From Butyrivibrio sp. VCB2006 (GTDB taxonomy: Bacteria; Bacillota; Clostridia; Lachnospirales; Lachnospiraceae), in contig NZ_ATVX01000002.1 of NCBI RefSeq assembly GCF_000420945.1, positions 272,217-336,216 of the forward strand: a stretch of 64,000 nt of DNA. Reading direction: 5' to 3'. Positions 8,626 through 16,973 of the stretch are shown in pieces. The notes beneath the pieces are model-generated. The model was not told where the DNA came from and ran no database searches. It saw nothing but the letters and a program-made list of their open reading frames with translations. The position numbers were made by a program, and so were the translations under genes. The number at the start of each line of letters is the position of its first letter. Position 1 is the stretch's first letter.

Positions 8626-10047
8626 ATGGGAGGATTTTTTGGAGTAGCATCTCGTGAAAGTGCGGTTTTCGACTTGTTCTACGGAACTGACTATCACTCA
8701 CATTTAGGAACCCGTCGCGCCGGAATGGCAGTCTACAGCAAGGAAAAAGGGTTCGATCGTTCTATCCACAACATTGAAAGGTCATATTTCAGACCCAAAT
8801 TTGAAGACGATATGCTTAGAATGGAGGGCCATCTAGGTATCGGATGTATTTCCGACTTCGAGCCTCAGCCCCTTATCGTCAGATCTCATCACGGAACATT
8901 CGCAATCACTACTGTTGGCAAGATCAACAACATCACTGAAATCACTGATCAGCTCTTTAAGGACAATCACTCACATTTCCTTGAAATGAGTGGTGGAGAC
9001 ATCAACCCTACCGAGCTGGTGGCATCTATCATCAATCAAAAGTCTACAATCGTAGAAGGTATTCGCTATGCACAGGAAGTTATAAAGGGATCAATGTCTC
9101 TTCTTCTCATGACCCCGGAGGGTATTTATGCAGCCAGAGACCGTTTAGGCAGAACCCCTGTCCAGATTGGTCAGAAGGATGAAGGCTTCTGTGTCTGCTT
9201 CGAAAGTTTTTCCTATCTAAATCTCGGATACACGGCGTATAAAGAGCTTGAACCCGGAGAAATTGCTTATATCACCCCGGAATCAGTGGAAATCGTAGCT
9301 CCCGGATTTTCGGAAATGCGAATATGTACTTTCCTTTGGATTTACTATGGATTCCCAGCTTCCACTTACGAGGGGCTAAACGTAGAAAATATAAGATATG
9401 CCTGTGGTGGCAAGCTTGCCCAAAGAGATATGCAAAGAGGCATCCACCCTGACCTTGTTGCCGGAGTTCCTGACTCAGGTGTTGCCCATGCCATCGGTTA
9501 TTCCAACACTTCCGGAATTCCTTATTCAAGACCATTTGTAAAATATACCCCAACCTGGCCAAGGTCCTTTATGCCTACAGTTCAGTCAAGGCGTGACCTT
9601 ATCGCCAAAATGAAGCTTATACCGGTCAATCAGCTCATAAAAAACAAGAGTCTTCTTCTCATTGATGACTCTATCGTAAGAGGAACTCAGCTGCGAGAAA
9701 CCACAGAGTTCCTGTACAAGAGCGGCGCCAGCGAGGTTCATATTAGACCTGCCTGCCCTCCTCTTATCTACGGCTGTAAATACCTTAACTTCTCCCGTTC
9801 AAACTCAGAGATGGAGCTGATCACAAGACGCGTTATCGAAAAGCTTGAGGGTTATCCATCCCCAGACGAAGAGACAGTCAGAAAGTACACTGATCCTGAT
9901 TCTCCCGAATATGATGCAATGCTGGAAGAAATCAGAAAAGATCTTAACTTCACATCCCTGCACTACCACAGACTGGATGACATGATTGAGGCAATTCCTC
10001 TTGAGCCATGCAATCTGTGTACCTATTGCTGGAGCGGCAGAGAGTAA
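8626..10047 (+). CDS. Amidophosphoribosyltransferase paralog lacking the catalytic cysteine
   Basis: A 473-residue PurF homolog. The N-terminal nucleophile domain starts MGGFFGVASRE, where true PurF starts MCGIFGV, so the glutaminase Cys is replaced by Gly. Other glutamine-domain elements (GTRRAGMAVYS, GHLGIGCISD) are recognisable. The phosphoribosyltransferase domain keeps the PRPP motif LLLIDDSIVRGTQL (about 342-356). The C-terminal cysteines (CNLCTYC, about 462-468) and upstream ones resemble the iron-sulfur ligands of Bacillus-type PurF. It might use ammonia or be regulatory. The same variant is known as a second PurF-like protein in Clostridia. It stands apart from other pur genes. Confidence 0.85.
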   Translation: MGGFFGVASRESAVFDLFYGTDYHSHLGTRRAGMAVYSKEKGFDRSIHNIERSYFRPKFEDDMLRMEGHLGIGCISDFEPQPLIVRSHHGTFAITTVGKINNITEITDQLFKDNHSHFLEMSGGDINPTELVASIINQKSTIVEGIRYAQEVIKGSMSLLLMTPEGIYAARDRLGRTPVQIGQKDEGFCVCFESFSYLNLGYTAYKELEPGEIAYITPESVEIVAPGFSEMRICTFLWIYYGFPASTYEGLNVENIRYACGGKLAQRDMQRGIHPDLVAGVPDSGVAHAIGYSNTSGIPYSRPFVKYTPTWPRSFMPTVQSRRDLIAKMKLIPVNQLIKNKSLLLIDDSIVRGTQLRETTEFLYKSGASEVHIRPACPPLIYGCKYLNFSRSNSEMELITRRVIEKLEGYPSPDEETVRKYTDPDSPEYDAMLEEIRKDLNFTSLHYHRLDDMIEAIPLEPCNLCTYCWSGRE

Positions 10048-10052
10048 ATGGA

Positions 10053-10081
10053 TTGCATACAACTTAAATTCAGCGTATAAT
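10053..10081 (+). promoter_or_regulatory. Strong promoter of the PPOX-like gene
   Basis: TTGCAT (10053-10058) and TATAAT (10076-10081) are separated by 17 bases, immediately after the PurF-like stop codon. The 10125 gene therefore has its own promoter. Confidence 0.65.
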
Positions 10082-10124
10082 GATATCAAATTAAGGATAA
10101 TATCCATTGGAGGTGAAAAACATC

Positions 10125-10517
10125 ATGGAAAGAGTCGAGAAATTTTTAAAAGACGCAGGCACCTACTATCTTGCTACTGTTGATGGCGATCAGCCAAGAG
10201 TAAGACCTTTTGGTACTGCTCACATTTTTGAAGGAAAGCTTTACATCCAGACAGGTAAGGTAAAAGATGTATCTAAGCAGATACACAAGAATCCTAAATG
10301 CGAGATCTGTGCCTTCATGAATGGCCAGTGGCTTAGAGTAGCCGGAGAACTCGTTGAGGATGACAGACTTGAAGCCAAGCAGTCAATGCTAGATGCTTAT
10401 CCTTCTCTTCAGGGAATGTACAAGGCTGACGATGGAAATACAGAAGTTTTCTATCTTAAGAATGCTACCGCCACCTTCAGTTCTTTTACCAGTGCACCCG
10501 AAGTTGTAAAGTTCTGA
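10125..10517 (+). CDS. Pyridoxamine 5'-phosphate oxidase-like flavin/split-barrel protein
   Basis: The ATG at 10125 is preferred; GGAGG lies 10 bases upstream, and a longer frame would start at a TTG overlapping that site. The 130-residue protein has the PPOX-like split barrel: YYLATVDGDQPRVRPFG, then FEGKLYIQTGKVKDVSKQI, NPKCEICAFMNGQWLRVAGEL. Members bind FMN or a related cofactor as dimers; many small ones have no defined substrate. It has its own promoter and a terminator directly after, so it is probably monocistronic. Confidence 0.82.
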   Translation: MERVEKFLKDAGTYYLATVDGDQPRVRPFGTAHIFEGKLYIQTGKVKDVSKQIHKNPKCEICAFMNGQWLRVAGELVEDDRLEAKQSMLDAYPSLQGMYKADDGNTEVFYLKNATATFSSFTSAPEVVKF

Positions 10518-10537
10518 TAATCCTTGTGGCGAAAAAT

Positions 10538-10580
10538 AAGTCTGCATCTCGTTTGCTTAACGTGGATGCAGACTTTTTTA
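10538..10580. terminator. Intrinsic terminator between convergent genes
   Basis: AAGTCTGCATC (10538-10548) pairs with GATGCAGACTT (10565-10575), followed by T6. Read on the other strand it ends in TATTTTT, so it can serve both the PPOX-like gene and the methyltransferase. Confidence 0.85.
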
Positions 10581-10592
10581 TTATTAATATAT

Positions 10593-11378
10593 TTACCTGG
10601 CAATAAACATTCCATAATCCTTAGGAAGGTCTATGGCCCCATTTACTTCATGAGTTAAAAGAACTTCTATTGTCTTTTCTCTTGAAAGAGATCCTATCCC
10701 ATGAAGTGCTTTAAGACTCTGAAGATAATCAGCCAGGTCCTCAACATTGGTTATGTGGAAAGAATCCTTGTAAAAGAGCACCTGAACATCACTAAACTGC
10801 TTACCCAGTATATCTTTTCCATTAACAAGAGTGAAATTATGGTTTGGCATAAAGGCCTCTCCACCCAGATCAAACCACTTGGCAAGTTCCTCTGAAAAGC
10901 CGTTTTCACCATAGGTTGAAGCATAAAAAGTGCCGCCGTCCTTAAGGACTCTGCGAACTTCTCTGACTCCTTTATCAAGGTCCGGAATGTGATATAGCAT
11001 AGCGTTGGCAATAACTATGTCAAAAGAGTTATCTTCAAAAGGCAGGTCCTGAATATCTGCCTGCATGTACTCAACATTATCTCTTTCGCCCACATTCTTT
11101 TTGCAAGTTTCAAGCATTCCCTCTGAAAAGTCAGTCAAAAGAAGCTTATCACACTTGGCTATCAGGTCGTCATGTCCTATCCAGGATGCCCCGGTTCCGC
11201 ATCCAAGCTCAAGGACCTTAGCCCCCTCAGGAATTTCATAATTAGACATGATCCAGTTTCCATACCCCTGTTTGTTGGTGGAATACAGCTCATGGAAATT
11301 GATTCTTGTACTTAAGCTGTTTGAATTTGCGTACTGCGCTTTTACCGCAGCTTCGTCGTTGGAACTACCTATGTTCAT
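10593..11378 (-). CDS. Class I SAM-dependent methyltransferase
   Basis: The ATG at 11378 has AGGAGG 7 bases upstream; a longer frame would start 18 bases earlier, at the ribosome site itself. The 261-residue protein has motif I (VLELGCGTGASW, about residues 57-68), the acidic loop after strand 2 (LLTDFSEGML), motif II (NVEYMQADIQDLPFEDNSFD) and post-motif IVIANAMLYHI. This is the UbiE/Methyltransf_11 type, which acts on small molecules; the substrate is unknown. It is followed, with convergent terminator, by the PPOX-like gene and preceded by the DUF402 pair. Confidence 0.85.
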   Translation of the reverse strand: MNIGSSNDEAAVKAQYANSNSLSTRINFHELYSTNKQGYGNWIMSNYEIPEGAKVLELGCGTGASWIGHDDLIAKCDKLLLTDFSEGMLETCKKNVGERDNVEYMQADIQDLPFEDNSFDIVIANAMLYHIPDLDKGVREVRRVLKDGGTFYASTYGENGFSEELAKWFDLGGEAFMPNHNFTLVNGKDILGKQFSDVQVLFYKDSFHITNVEDLADYLQSLKALHGIGSLSREKTIEVLLTHEVNGAIDLPKDYGMFIAR

Positions 11379-11448
11379 AATGATGCCTCCTTGCATATTT
11401 TTATAATCTTATCTATAGTTTCTTTTGCAAACTGATTAAATATTTCTC

Positions 11449-11991
11449 TTAGTTCTCTAGCATTTCTTTATACAAAGCAAGCTTCTGTTCAACTAACTTT
11501 TGATCGTGTTTGAACAGCTCAACTACATCTTCTGCTGTACTTCTGGCAAGATCATATTGTTCCTTTGAGATAACACCGGTTTCCAGAGCCTCATCAAGTT
11601 CCTCAGTATCAATTACCGAAATGGTTCCATTGCCGTCTATAACCACATCTAGAAGAAGATCATAAAACACTGCATCACCATTTTCTGCTACTTCATTCTT
11701 AAGTGTAATGTCCACATAGTGCTGAAAAATCTCATCACCACGGAACATACTTGTGATCACATAATTCTTGTCACCTGGCGCAAGTTCTACCCACTGATAC
11801 CCCTTATCTGAAATAATAAGCTTGTTGCCATCTGCTTTATCCACTTCATCCGGAGCCTTGATTCCGGTGAAGGTTATAAGGCCTATACCGCCTTCAAAGA
11901 AATCGTCCTTGTGATATTTACACACAAAATCTCTGTCTGTATCTGTGTACCATTCACGTCTGTCTAAGTTTTTCTGCTTTATCTCAACCAT
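11449..11991 (-). CDS. DUF402-family protein
   Basis: A 180-residue protein that fits DUF402 (FomD/YgaC-like): RREWYTDTDRDFVCKYH at the N-terminus, then YVDITLKNEV, VFYDLLLDVVIDGNG and TISVIDTEELDEALETG. Family members are metal-dependent hydrolases of nucleotide-linked compounds (FomD cleaves a cytidylyl intermediate; others are nucleoside di/triphosphatases). The Tyr and Asp residues of the YDLLLDVVI signature are kept. The start lies 6 bases after the upstream gene's stop, so the two are co-translated. The ribosome site is weak, consistent with coupling. Confidence 0.75.
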   Translation of the reverse strand: MVEIKQKNLDRREWYTDTDRDFVCKYHKDDFFEGGIGLITFTGIKAPDEVDKADGNKLIISDKGYQWVELAPGDKNYVITSMFRGDEIFQHYVDITLKNEVAENGDAVFYDLLLDVVIDGNGTISVIDTEELDEALETGVISKEQYDLARSTAEDVVELFKHDQKLVEQKLALYKEMLEN

Positions 11992-11997
11992 TATCTG

Positions 11998-12663
11998 TCA
12001 ACCATCCACTCTGTCGACGCTAAAAAGGCATGGAATTACAAGGAAATTACTGCCCTTTGCCTTTTCTCTGTCAAAGTGTGATTCGGGATCTGCCTCCATC
12101 CATTTTTCTATAGCAACTGACTTTTCATCTAAATTTCTGATATTTACATTGTTTCTGGGTTCTTCATAATAGGAAAACAAAAGATTCTCATGCATAGAAA
12201 TATAAGCATACTTATCTCCCATAAGAAGCCCCTCATCCACGATTGCCTTGTGATGCATCACGTAAGAAGGGAGTTTATCCGGATATACAAATGCCACTCT
12301 GCCTACCCTTGTCTTACTGTCAGTTGTTCTCTCTTTTTCCCATATATCAAGGTCTTCATCCGGAACATGATGATAGTAAACATTTATCATAGGCGCAAAG
12401 TATCTGTCCCCGTCTTCCTCAGGCCAGGGTTTGAGATAGGGCTTAAGATCAGCCATCAAAGTTTCTGCCTGTGAGTATTTGCCAACACTCTCAATGTAGA
12501 GAAAGCCCATATTCTCGTATCTGTAAAAGGATACGTTAACCAGTTCTCCTTTTTTAATAAGTGCCGACGCCTTTTCTCTGCATCTTTCAATGATATTATC
12601 AAGAGGGACATCGTTTGTCAGAAGTTTAAAGCTACATCTGTACTGTGACCTATTTATCTGCAT
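11998..12663 (-). CDS. Conserved hypothetical protein upstream of DUF402 gene
   Basis: The ATG at 12663 has AGGAG 6 bases upstream; a TTG one codon earlier is less likely. The 221-residue soluble protein has two halves: residues 1-95 look like a ferredoxin-like alpha/beta unit (YRCSFKLLTNDVPLDNII, GFLYIESVGKYSQAETLMADLKPYL), and residues 110-220 contain RVAFVYPDKLPSYVMHHKAI and YAYISMHENLLFSYYEEP. No signal peptide or membrane segment is present. I do not recognise the family. It precedes the DUF402 gene by 6 bases, so a linked role is likely. Confidence 0.6.
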   Translation of the reverse strand: MQINRSQYRCSFKLLTNDVPLDNIIERCREKASALIKKGELVNVSFYRYENMGFLYIESVGKYSQAETLMADLKPYLKPWPEEDGDRYFAPMINVYYHHVPDEDLDIWEKERTTDSKTRVGRVAFVYPDKLPSYVMHHKAIVDEGLLMGDKYAYISMHENLLFSYYEEPRNNVNIRNLDEKSVAIEKWMEADPESHFDREKAKGSNFLVIPCLFSVDRVDG

Positions 12664-12784
12664 CAAGCTCTCCTATCTTCATTCAGGCTCAGTTTCCATG
12701 CTATTTACATATAATAGCACCCCCGAATACCGCATTACAAGTGGATTATTCGGACCTGATTTTTTTAATGATTTTTAATCGAAA

Positions 12785-12810
12785 TATAATCATATATAAT
12801 TAGACATATG
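12785..12810 (+). promoter_or_regulatory. AT-rich promoter placed at the start codon of the MBL gene
   Basis: Two TATAAT copies (12785-12790 and 12795-12800) stand 17 and 7 bases before the ATG at 12808. No Shine-Dalgarno is present. Use of the second box would give a leaderless mRNA. The -35 region is only T-rich. Confidence 0.4.
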
Positions 12811-13716
12811 AATACTAAACATTCGAAAAAAAATAGAATAATATTGATTATCTGCGTGACAGTTCTTCTGCTATGTGCATTTGCAGCCATAGCTTTTTGG
12901 CGCGGATATAATAGCTTAAATACTATTGCTGATTATTCGGATAAGCTTGTAATCACAAACCTTGATGTCGGTAAGGCGGACTGTGCCTTTATCGAATATA
13001 ACGATTATTGTGGGATCATTGATACTGGAACCAAGGATTCCTATGAGACAATAAGTAGTTTCCTTGAAAATAGCGGCAAAAAGGCCATAGATTTCATGCT
13101 CCTGACCCATTATGATAAGGATCATGTTGGCAGTGCTGCTAAGCTTCTCAAGAATTATGACGTAAAAGAAATCTATCTTCCTGATTATGTGAGCTCCAAA
13201 TCCGGATACAACAAAATCATGGATGCCATTTCCGGAAAAGATAATGTAACTTTTGTTTCTGAAATAGTCAATCTGGATTTAGACAAATTAACTATTCAGA
13301 TTATTCCTCCAAATAATTCCAAGGCTCTTATCTCTGATCTTGATAACATGGATAACAATATGAGCCTTCTTTGCATGATTACTTTCGGGGAAAAGAAATT
13401 TCTTTTTACAGGAGACATAGAAGAAGCCCGCATTGCGCAGGTTCTAGAATCAGGGGATGACCTTTCGGCAGACTGGATAAAGCTTCCTCATCACGGAAGA
13501 TATAAAGAAAACCTGGAGGAACTACTAGCTCTAGTCTCTCCAGGCTTTGCCATAATCAGTACAGGAAGTGAACGCCCCTTAGAAGATCAGGTAAAATCAC
13601 TCCTTAATAAAGCAGGTATTACCTATTATTCTACAGAAAATGGAAGTGTGCAAACCATATGCAACGGAAGTGAAATCACTATTATTCAAATGGGGACAAG
13701 ATTGTTCAAGCACTGA
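12808..13716 (+). CDS. Membrane-anchored metallo-beta-lactamase-fold hydrolase (ComEC C-domain-like)
   Basis: A 302-residue protein with an N-terminal signal anchor (IILIICVTVLLLCAFAAIAFW, about 11-31) and an exported MBL domain: NLDVGKADCAFIEYN, metal motif THYDKDHVGSA (about 100-110), FTGDIEEARI and LPHHGRYKENLEELL. This is the ComEC/Rec2-type soluble hydrolase, which in ComEC is thought to process incoming DNA; stand-alone versions may be secreted phosphodiesterases or nucleases. All zinc-binding motifs look intact. The gene is monocistronic. The start codon has no ribosome site, but the anchor follows immediately, so no better start is seen. Confidence 0.82.
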   Translation: MNTKHSKKNRIILIICVTVLLLCAFAAIAFWRGYNSLNTIADYSDKLVITNLDVGKADCAFIEYNDYCGIIDTGTKDSYETISSFLENSGKKAIDFMLLTHYDKDHVGSAAKLLKNYDVKEIYLPDYVSSKSGYNKIMDAISGKDNVTFVSEIVNLDLDKLTIQIIPPNNSKALISDLDNMDNNMSLLCMITFGEKKFLFTGDIEEARIAQVLESGDDLSADWIKLPHHGRYKENLEELLALVSPGFAIISTGSERPLEDQVKSLLNKAGITYYSTENGSVQTICNGSEITIIQMGTRLFKH

Positions 13717-13780
13717 AATATTCTATTCAAACAATTGCCTGAATGTCCTTTGGCTTATCCACTACTCTCTTAAGCTATCA

Positions 13781-14374
13781 TTAACCAATCAGATTCTTAA
13801 TCATCTTCCAGTCCGTGCAGCGGGTAAAGTTACCGGGAAGCTCCACTTCATGATTCCAAGGTCTGTCAATGACCATAACCTTAAGATCAGGTAAGTGATC
13901 AAAAAACTTAAATGCCAGCGGAGAATCCTCGATGGCATAGTCAAACTCCATTTTGTAGTAATCTTCAAGTTTCAGATTAAACTCACTGTTCTTTATAAAG
14001 GAATCTCTTCCATATTTGTCCAGGCAAAAAAGCTTTGCACGATCAAGTCCATGGTCATCAAGCCATTTTCTTGAGGTTTCATAAGCACTGTAAGGACGAC
14101 CTGTAATAACAGATACCTCATGTCCATTATCTATAAGTTCATTGAGAGTCTGTGATGCCCCCGGTGTCTCCTCATAGGAAAGAAGCACTTCAGGCCTATG
14201 CCCTTCTATCATCAGCTCATCATATTGGTCATCGTTTAGTCCAAAAGACTCTTTTAGATTAAAAAATCTTATGTCCTCATATGGAACTTTTTTATCAAAC
14301 AATCTGTCTGCAATTCCGGTAAAAGCTCTTGCAGTCTCGCAAAGACAATCATCAAAATCTACGTAAAACTTCAT
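13781..14374 (-). CDS. HAD-superfamily 5'-nucleotidase (NT5C type)
   Basis: A 197-residue protein. HAD motif I is YVDFDDCLCETA (Asp6 and Asp8-type nucleophile pair), motif II is SVITGRPYSAY (Thr/Ser), and motif III/IV lies at YAIEDSPLAFKFFD. This is the NT5C 5'(3')-deoxyribonucleotidase family, which dephosphorylates nucleoside monophosphates with magnesium. GAGG lies 7 bases before the ATG. It stands alone, convergent with the MBL gene. Phosphatases of related HAD groups would look similar, so the substrate is not certain. Confidence 0.8.
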   Translation of the reverse strand: MKFYVDFDDCLCETARAFTGIADRLFDKKVPYEDIRFFNLKESFGLNDDQYDELMIEGHRPEVLLSYEETPGASQTLNELIDNGHEVSVITGRPYSAYETSRKWLDDHGLDRAKLFCLDKYGRDSFIKNSEFNLKLEDYYKMEFDYAIEDSPLAFKFFDHLPDLKVMVIDRPWNHEVELPGNFTRCTDWKMIKNLIG

Positions 14375-14494
14375 ATTCTTACCTCTATTTTTTATTCCAA
14401 GCTATTTTACTATCCCCCTTGCTCATTTGACAATAATACATTACAAAATTAATCTCGAATTTTAAAATTGATTAATTTTGTTATCTTGCAATAG

Positions 14495-14506
14495 CACTTT
14501 AAAGTG
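14495..14506. promoter_or_regulatory. 12-bp perfect palindrome upstream of the cstA pair
   Basis: CACTTTAAAGTG lies about 46 bases before the ATG of the 14552 gene in very AT-rich DNA. It may be an operator for the operon; no regulator gene is adjacent. Confidence 0.3.
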
Positions 14507-14551
14507 ATAAATTAAATAATTATTAAATTTAGTTTGTTGTGGGGCAAAGTC

Positions 14552-15112
14552 ATGAATCATGCTTGTGATGACTATTTGAGGGAGCTTTTACGCCGATATA
14601 GGGCAAACTTCGATATTACAGAAGATTTTACTTTGGGAAATAAGGTGTATCCTGCGTATGCAAGATTCTTTTCTCTTGGTGAAAAGTACGTCTTAAAAAA
14701 AGAAGCGAAGCTTTGGGCAATTAGGGCCTATGAGCACGTTCTTTTCATAAAAATAAAATCCATAGATGACAATTTCATAGATGAAATGCGAAGGATATTT
14801 GTAGAGCAAATGGAGCCAACTCTAGTCCTAAAAGGTGAAAAGTATCCGGAAAAAGACCATATGTGTTCCTATATGACTATAGTTGTCATTTCAGAAACCT
14901 CCCCCTCTGAAACGGTCCTTAAAAAGCTTAAGAGATTTAGTTACGACAGAGGGTATCTATTTAATCTTCGCGGTCACTGCGAAGCCAGAATAGGTCTTGC
15001 CTGTATGGATAATCAGGCTGTATTTACAAATTGCATGGGAAAAGAGCTAAAGCCGCTCTTAACCAATATATTTATTTCCCTTAAAAGGGATAAGGAGGAG
15101 AAAGTATCATGA
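14552..15112 (+). CDS. Hypothetical protein translationally coupled to cstA
   Basis: The ATG at 14552 is preferred over a TTG 18 bases earlier; the ribosome site (GTGGGGC) is weak. The 186-residue soluble protein has no membrane segment. Recognisable stretches are YLRELLRRYRANFDITEDF, YEHVLFIKIKSIDDNFI, YMTIVVISETSPSETVLKKL and FNLRGHCEARIGLACMD. The family is not known to me. Its stop overlaps the cstA start by four bases (ATGA), so the two are made together and the protein probably regulates or assists the CstA transporter. Confidence 0.65.
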   Translation: MNHACDDYLRELLRRYRANFDITEDFTLGNKVYPAYARFFSLGEKYVLKKEAKLWAIRAYEHVLFIKIKSIDDNFIDEMRRIFVEQMEPTLVLKGEKYPEKDHMCSYMTIVVISETSPSETVLKKLKRFSYDRGYLFNLRGHCEARIGLACMDNQAVFTNCMGKELKPLLTNIFISLKRDKEEKVS

Positions 15113-16857
15113 ATGCAGCATTACTTTTAATCGCAAGCATCGTTATTCTTGCTGCCGGATATGTTTTTTATGGTGGCTGGCTTGCTAAACAGTGGGGAAT
15201 CGACCCAAGCAGAAAGACACCTGCCCACGAACTTGAGGATGGCATGGACTACGTACCTGCCAAAACACCTGTGGTTATGGGACATCACTTTTCATCAATC
15301 GCCGGAGCAGGCCCTATAAATGGTCCTATTCAGGCCGCAGTATTTGGCTGGGTTCCGGTTCTTTTGTGGGTTCTCATTGGAGGAATTTTCTTTGGTGGAG
15401 TTCACGATTTTGGTGCACTGTTTGCATCACTTCGCCATAAGGGCCAGTCTATCGGAGAAATCATCAACTCAACAATGGGAAAAGGAGCTAAAAAGCTCTT
15501 TCTTACCTTTGGCTATCTTACACTTCTCTTGGTTGTTGCAGCCTTTAGTTCAATCGTTGCAAGTACCTTCGGAACAACAACTGCAGCAGGTAAGGCCGTT
15601 GAAGGAGCAACTTTGGCAGCCAACGAGTCAACAGCCATGATTTCTGTTCTGTTTATTTTACTTGCTATAGTATTTGGATTTTTCGTATATCGTAAGAATG
15701 TAAATGTAGCAGTAGCTTCTGTTCTGGGATGCATCGGAATCGTCGCAATCGTAGCTCTTGGACTTAACTTCCATCCTATCGCACTTAGCTACAATGCGTG
15801 GATGTGGGTAATAGGCGTATATATCCTTGTTGCTTCCGTAACACCGGTATGGATTTTGCTCCAGCCAAGAGATTACCTTAGTTCATTCCTTCTGTACTTT
15901 ATGATTGCAGCAGGTGTAATCGCTGTAATCGGTGCCGTCCTGGTTGGTAAAGGTACTTTCCAGGTACCTGCCTTCGGAGATGCAGCACTTAAGGGAACAG
16001 GCGTGTTCACAACAGGAACTGCTTTCCCTGCGCTCTTCGTTACAATCGCCTGCGGTGCTATTTCCGGATTCCACTCACTGGTTTCTTCAGGAACATCAGC
16101 TAAGCAGCTGGACAACGAAAAACATGCCCGCCCTGTAGCTTATGGTTCTATGATGATTGAATGTAGCGTAGCTGTTATTTCTCTTTGCGCGATCGGTTTC
16201 GTATGGGCTTCCGCTTCAGATGGAACCTATGCAAGCCCAACACAGGTTTTTGCCGGCGGATTATCAGCAATGATCGGAACATTTATTCCGGGTGCTGAGA
16301 ATATCATGTATCAGATGCTTATCCTTGCTGTTTCAATATTCTGCCTTACTTCTCTGGATACAGCTACTCGTCTTGCAAGATATATGTTCCAGGAATTCTT
16401 TGTTGAAAAGGGTGAGACACAGAAAGACCTTACAGGTTACAAGAAAGTCCTGTCCAACCCTTACCTGGCTACAGTTATCACAGTAGTACTTGGTGTCAGC
16501 CTTGGTATGACAGGCTATACCAAGATCTGGCCATTATTTGGTGCTGCTAACCAGCTTCTTGCAGCAGTTGGCCTTCTTGCTGTATGTGTATGGCTTGGAG
16601 AAGTTGGCAAGAACAACAAGATGTTCTTTATTCCAATGACATTCATGCTTCTTGTAACTATCTGTTCTCTGGTTCAGACTATCATAGCCAAGATGACAGC
16701 CTTCCTTACAGGAGCCGCTGACTACTGGGCTCTCATTCAGTCAGTTATCGCTGTTCTCTTAGTTGCCCTGTCTTTGGTACTTGCATTTATTGCAGCCAAG
16801 ACTCTCTACAATCAGCATGTTTCCAAGAAGGACGCAGACAAATCTAAAGCAGCTTAA
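15109..16857 (+). CDS. cstA: Carbon starvation protein A family transporter
   Basis: A 582-residue polytopic protein with the CstA signature HHFSSIAGAGPINGPIQAA near residues 60-80, then the characteristic VPVLLWVLIGGIFFGGVHDF. About 14-16 hydrophobic segments span the rest, and LTSLDTATRLARYMFQE is conserved near residue 415. CstA/BtsT proteins are proton-coupled pyruvate or peptide importers induced when carbon is scarce. The start codon overlaps the stop of the preceding hypothetical gene. A strong terminator follows. No LytS/LytTR-type sensor pair, the usual regulator, is adjacent. Confidence 0.93.
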   Translation: MNAALLLIASIVILAAGYVFYGGWLAKQWGIDPSRKTPAHELEDGMDYVPAKTPVVMGHHFSSIAGAGPINGPIQAAVFGWVPVLLWVLIGGIFFGGVHDFGALFASLRHKGQSIGEIINSTMGKGAKKLFLTFGYLTLLLVVAAFSSIVASTFGTTTAAGKAVEGATLAANESTAMISVLFILLAIVFGFFVYRKNVNVAVASVLGCIGIVAIVALGLNFHPIALSYNAWMWVIGVYILVASVTPVWILLQPRDYLSSFLLYFMIAAGVIAVIGAVLVGKGTFQVPAFGDAALKGTGVFTTGTAFPALFVTIACGAISGFHSLVSSGTSAKQLDNEKHARPVAYGSMMIECSVAVISLCAIGFVWASASDGTYASPTQVFAGGLSAMIGTFIPGAENIMYQMLILAVSIFCLTSLDTATRLARYMFQEFFVEKGETQKDLTGYKKVLSNPYLATVITVVLGVSLGMTGYTKIWPLFGAANQLLAAVGLLAVCVWLGEVGKNNKMFFIPMTFMLLVTICSLVQTIIAKMTAFLTGAADYWALIQSVIAVLLVALSLVLAFIAAKTLYNQHVSKKDADKSKAA

Positions 16858-16890
16858 ACTTACTTCATAATTTCCCATTTAATTTAAGTG

Positions 16891-16924
16891 AAGCGGCTCT
16901 GCCTAATCCAGGCAGAGCCGCTTT
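16891..16924 (+). terminator. Intrinsic terminator of the cstA operon
   Basis: A perfect 14-bp GC-rich stem (AAGCGGCTCTGCCT with its complement at 16910-16923) surrounds a 5-base loop. The T-run is short. Confidence 0.7.
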
Positions 16925-16973
16925 ATGTGTCATCTTATTTTATATAAAAAATCTTATGATATTTACACCATAC

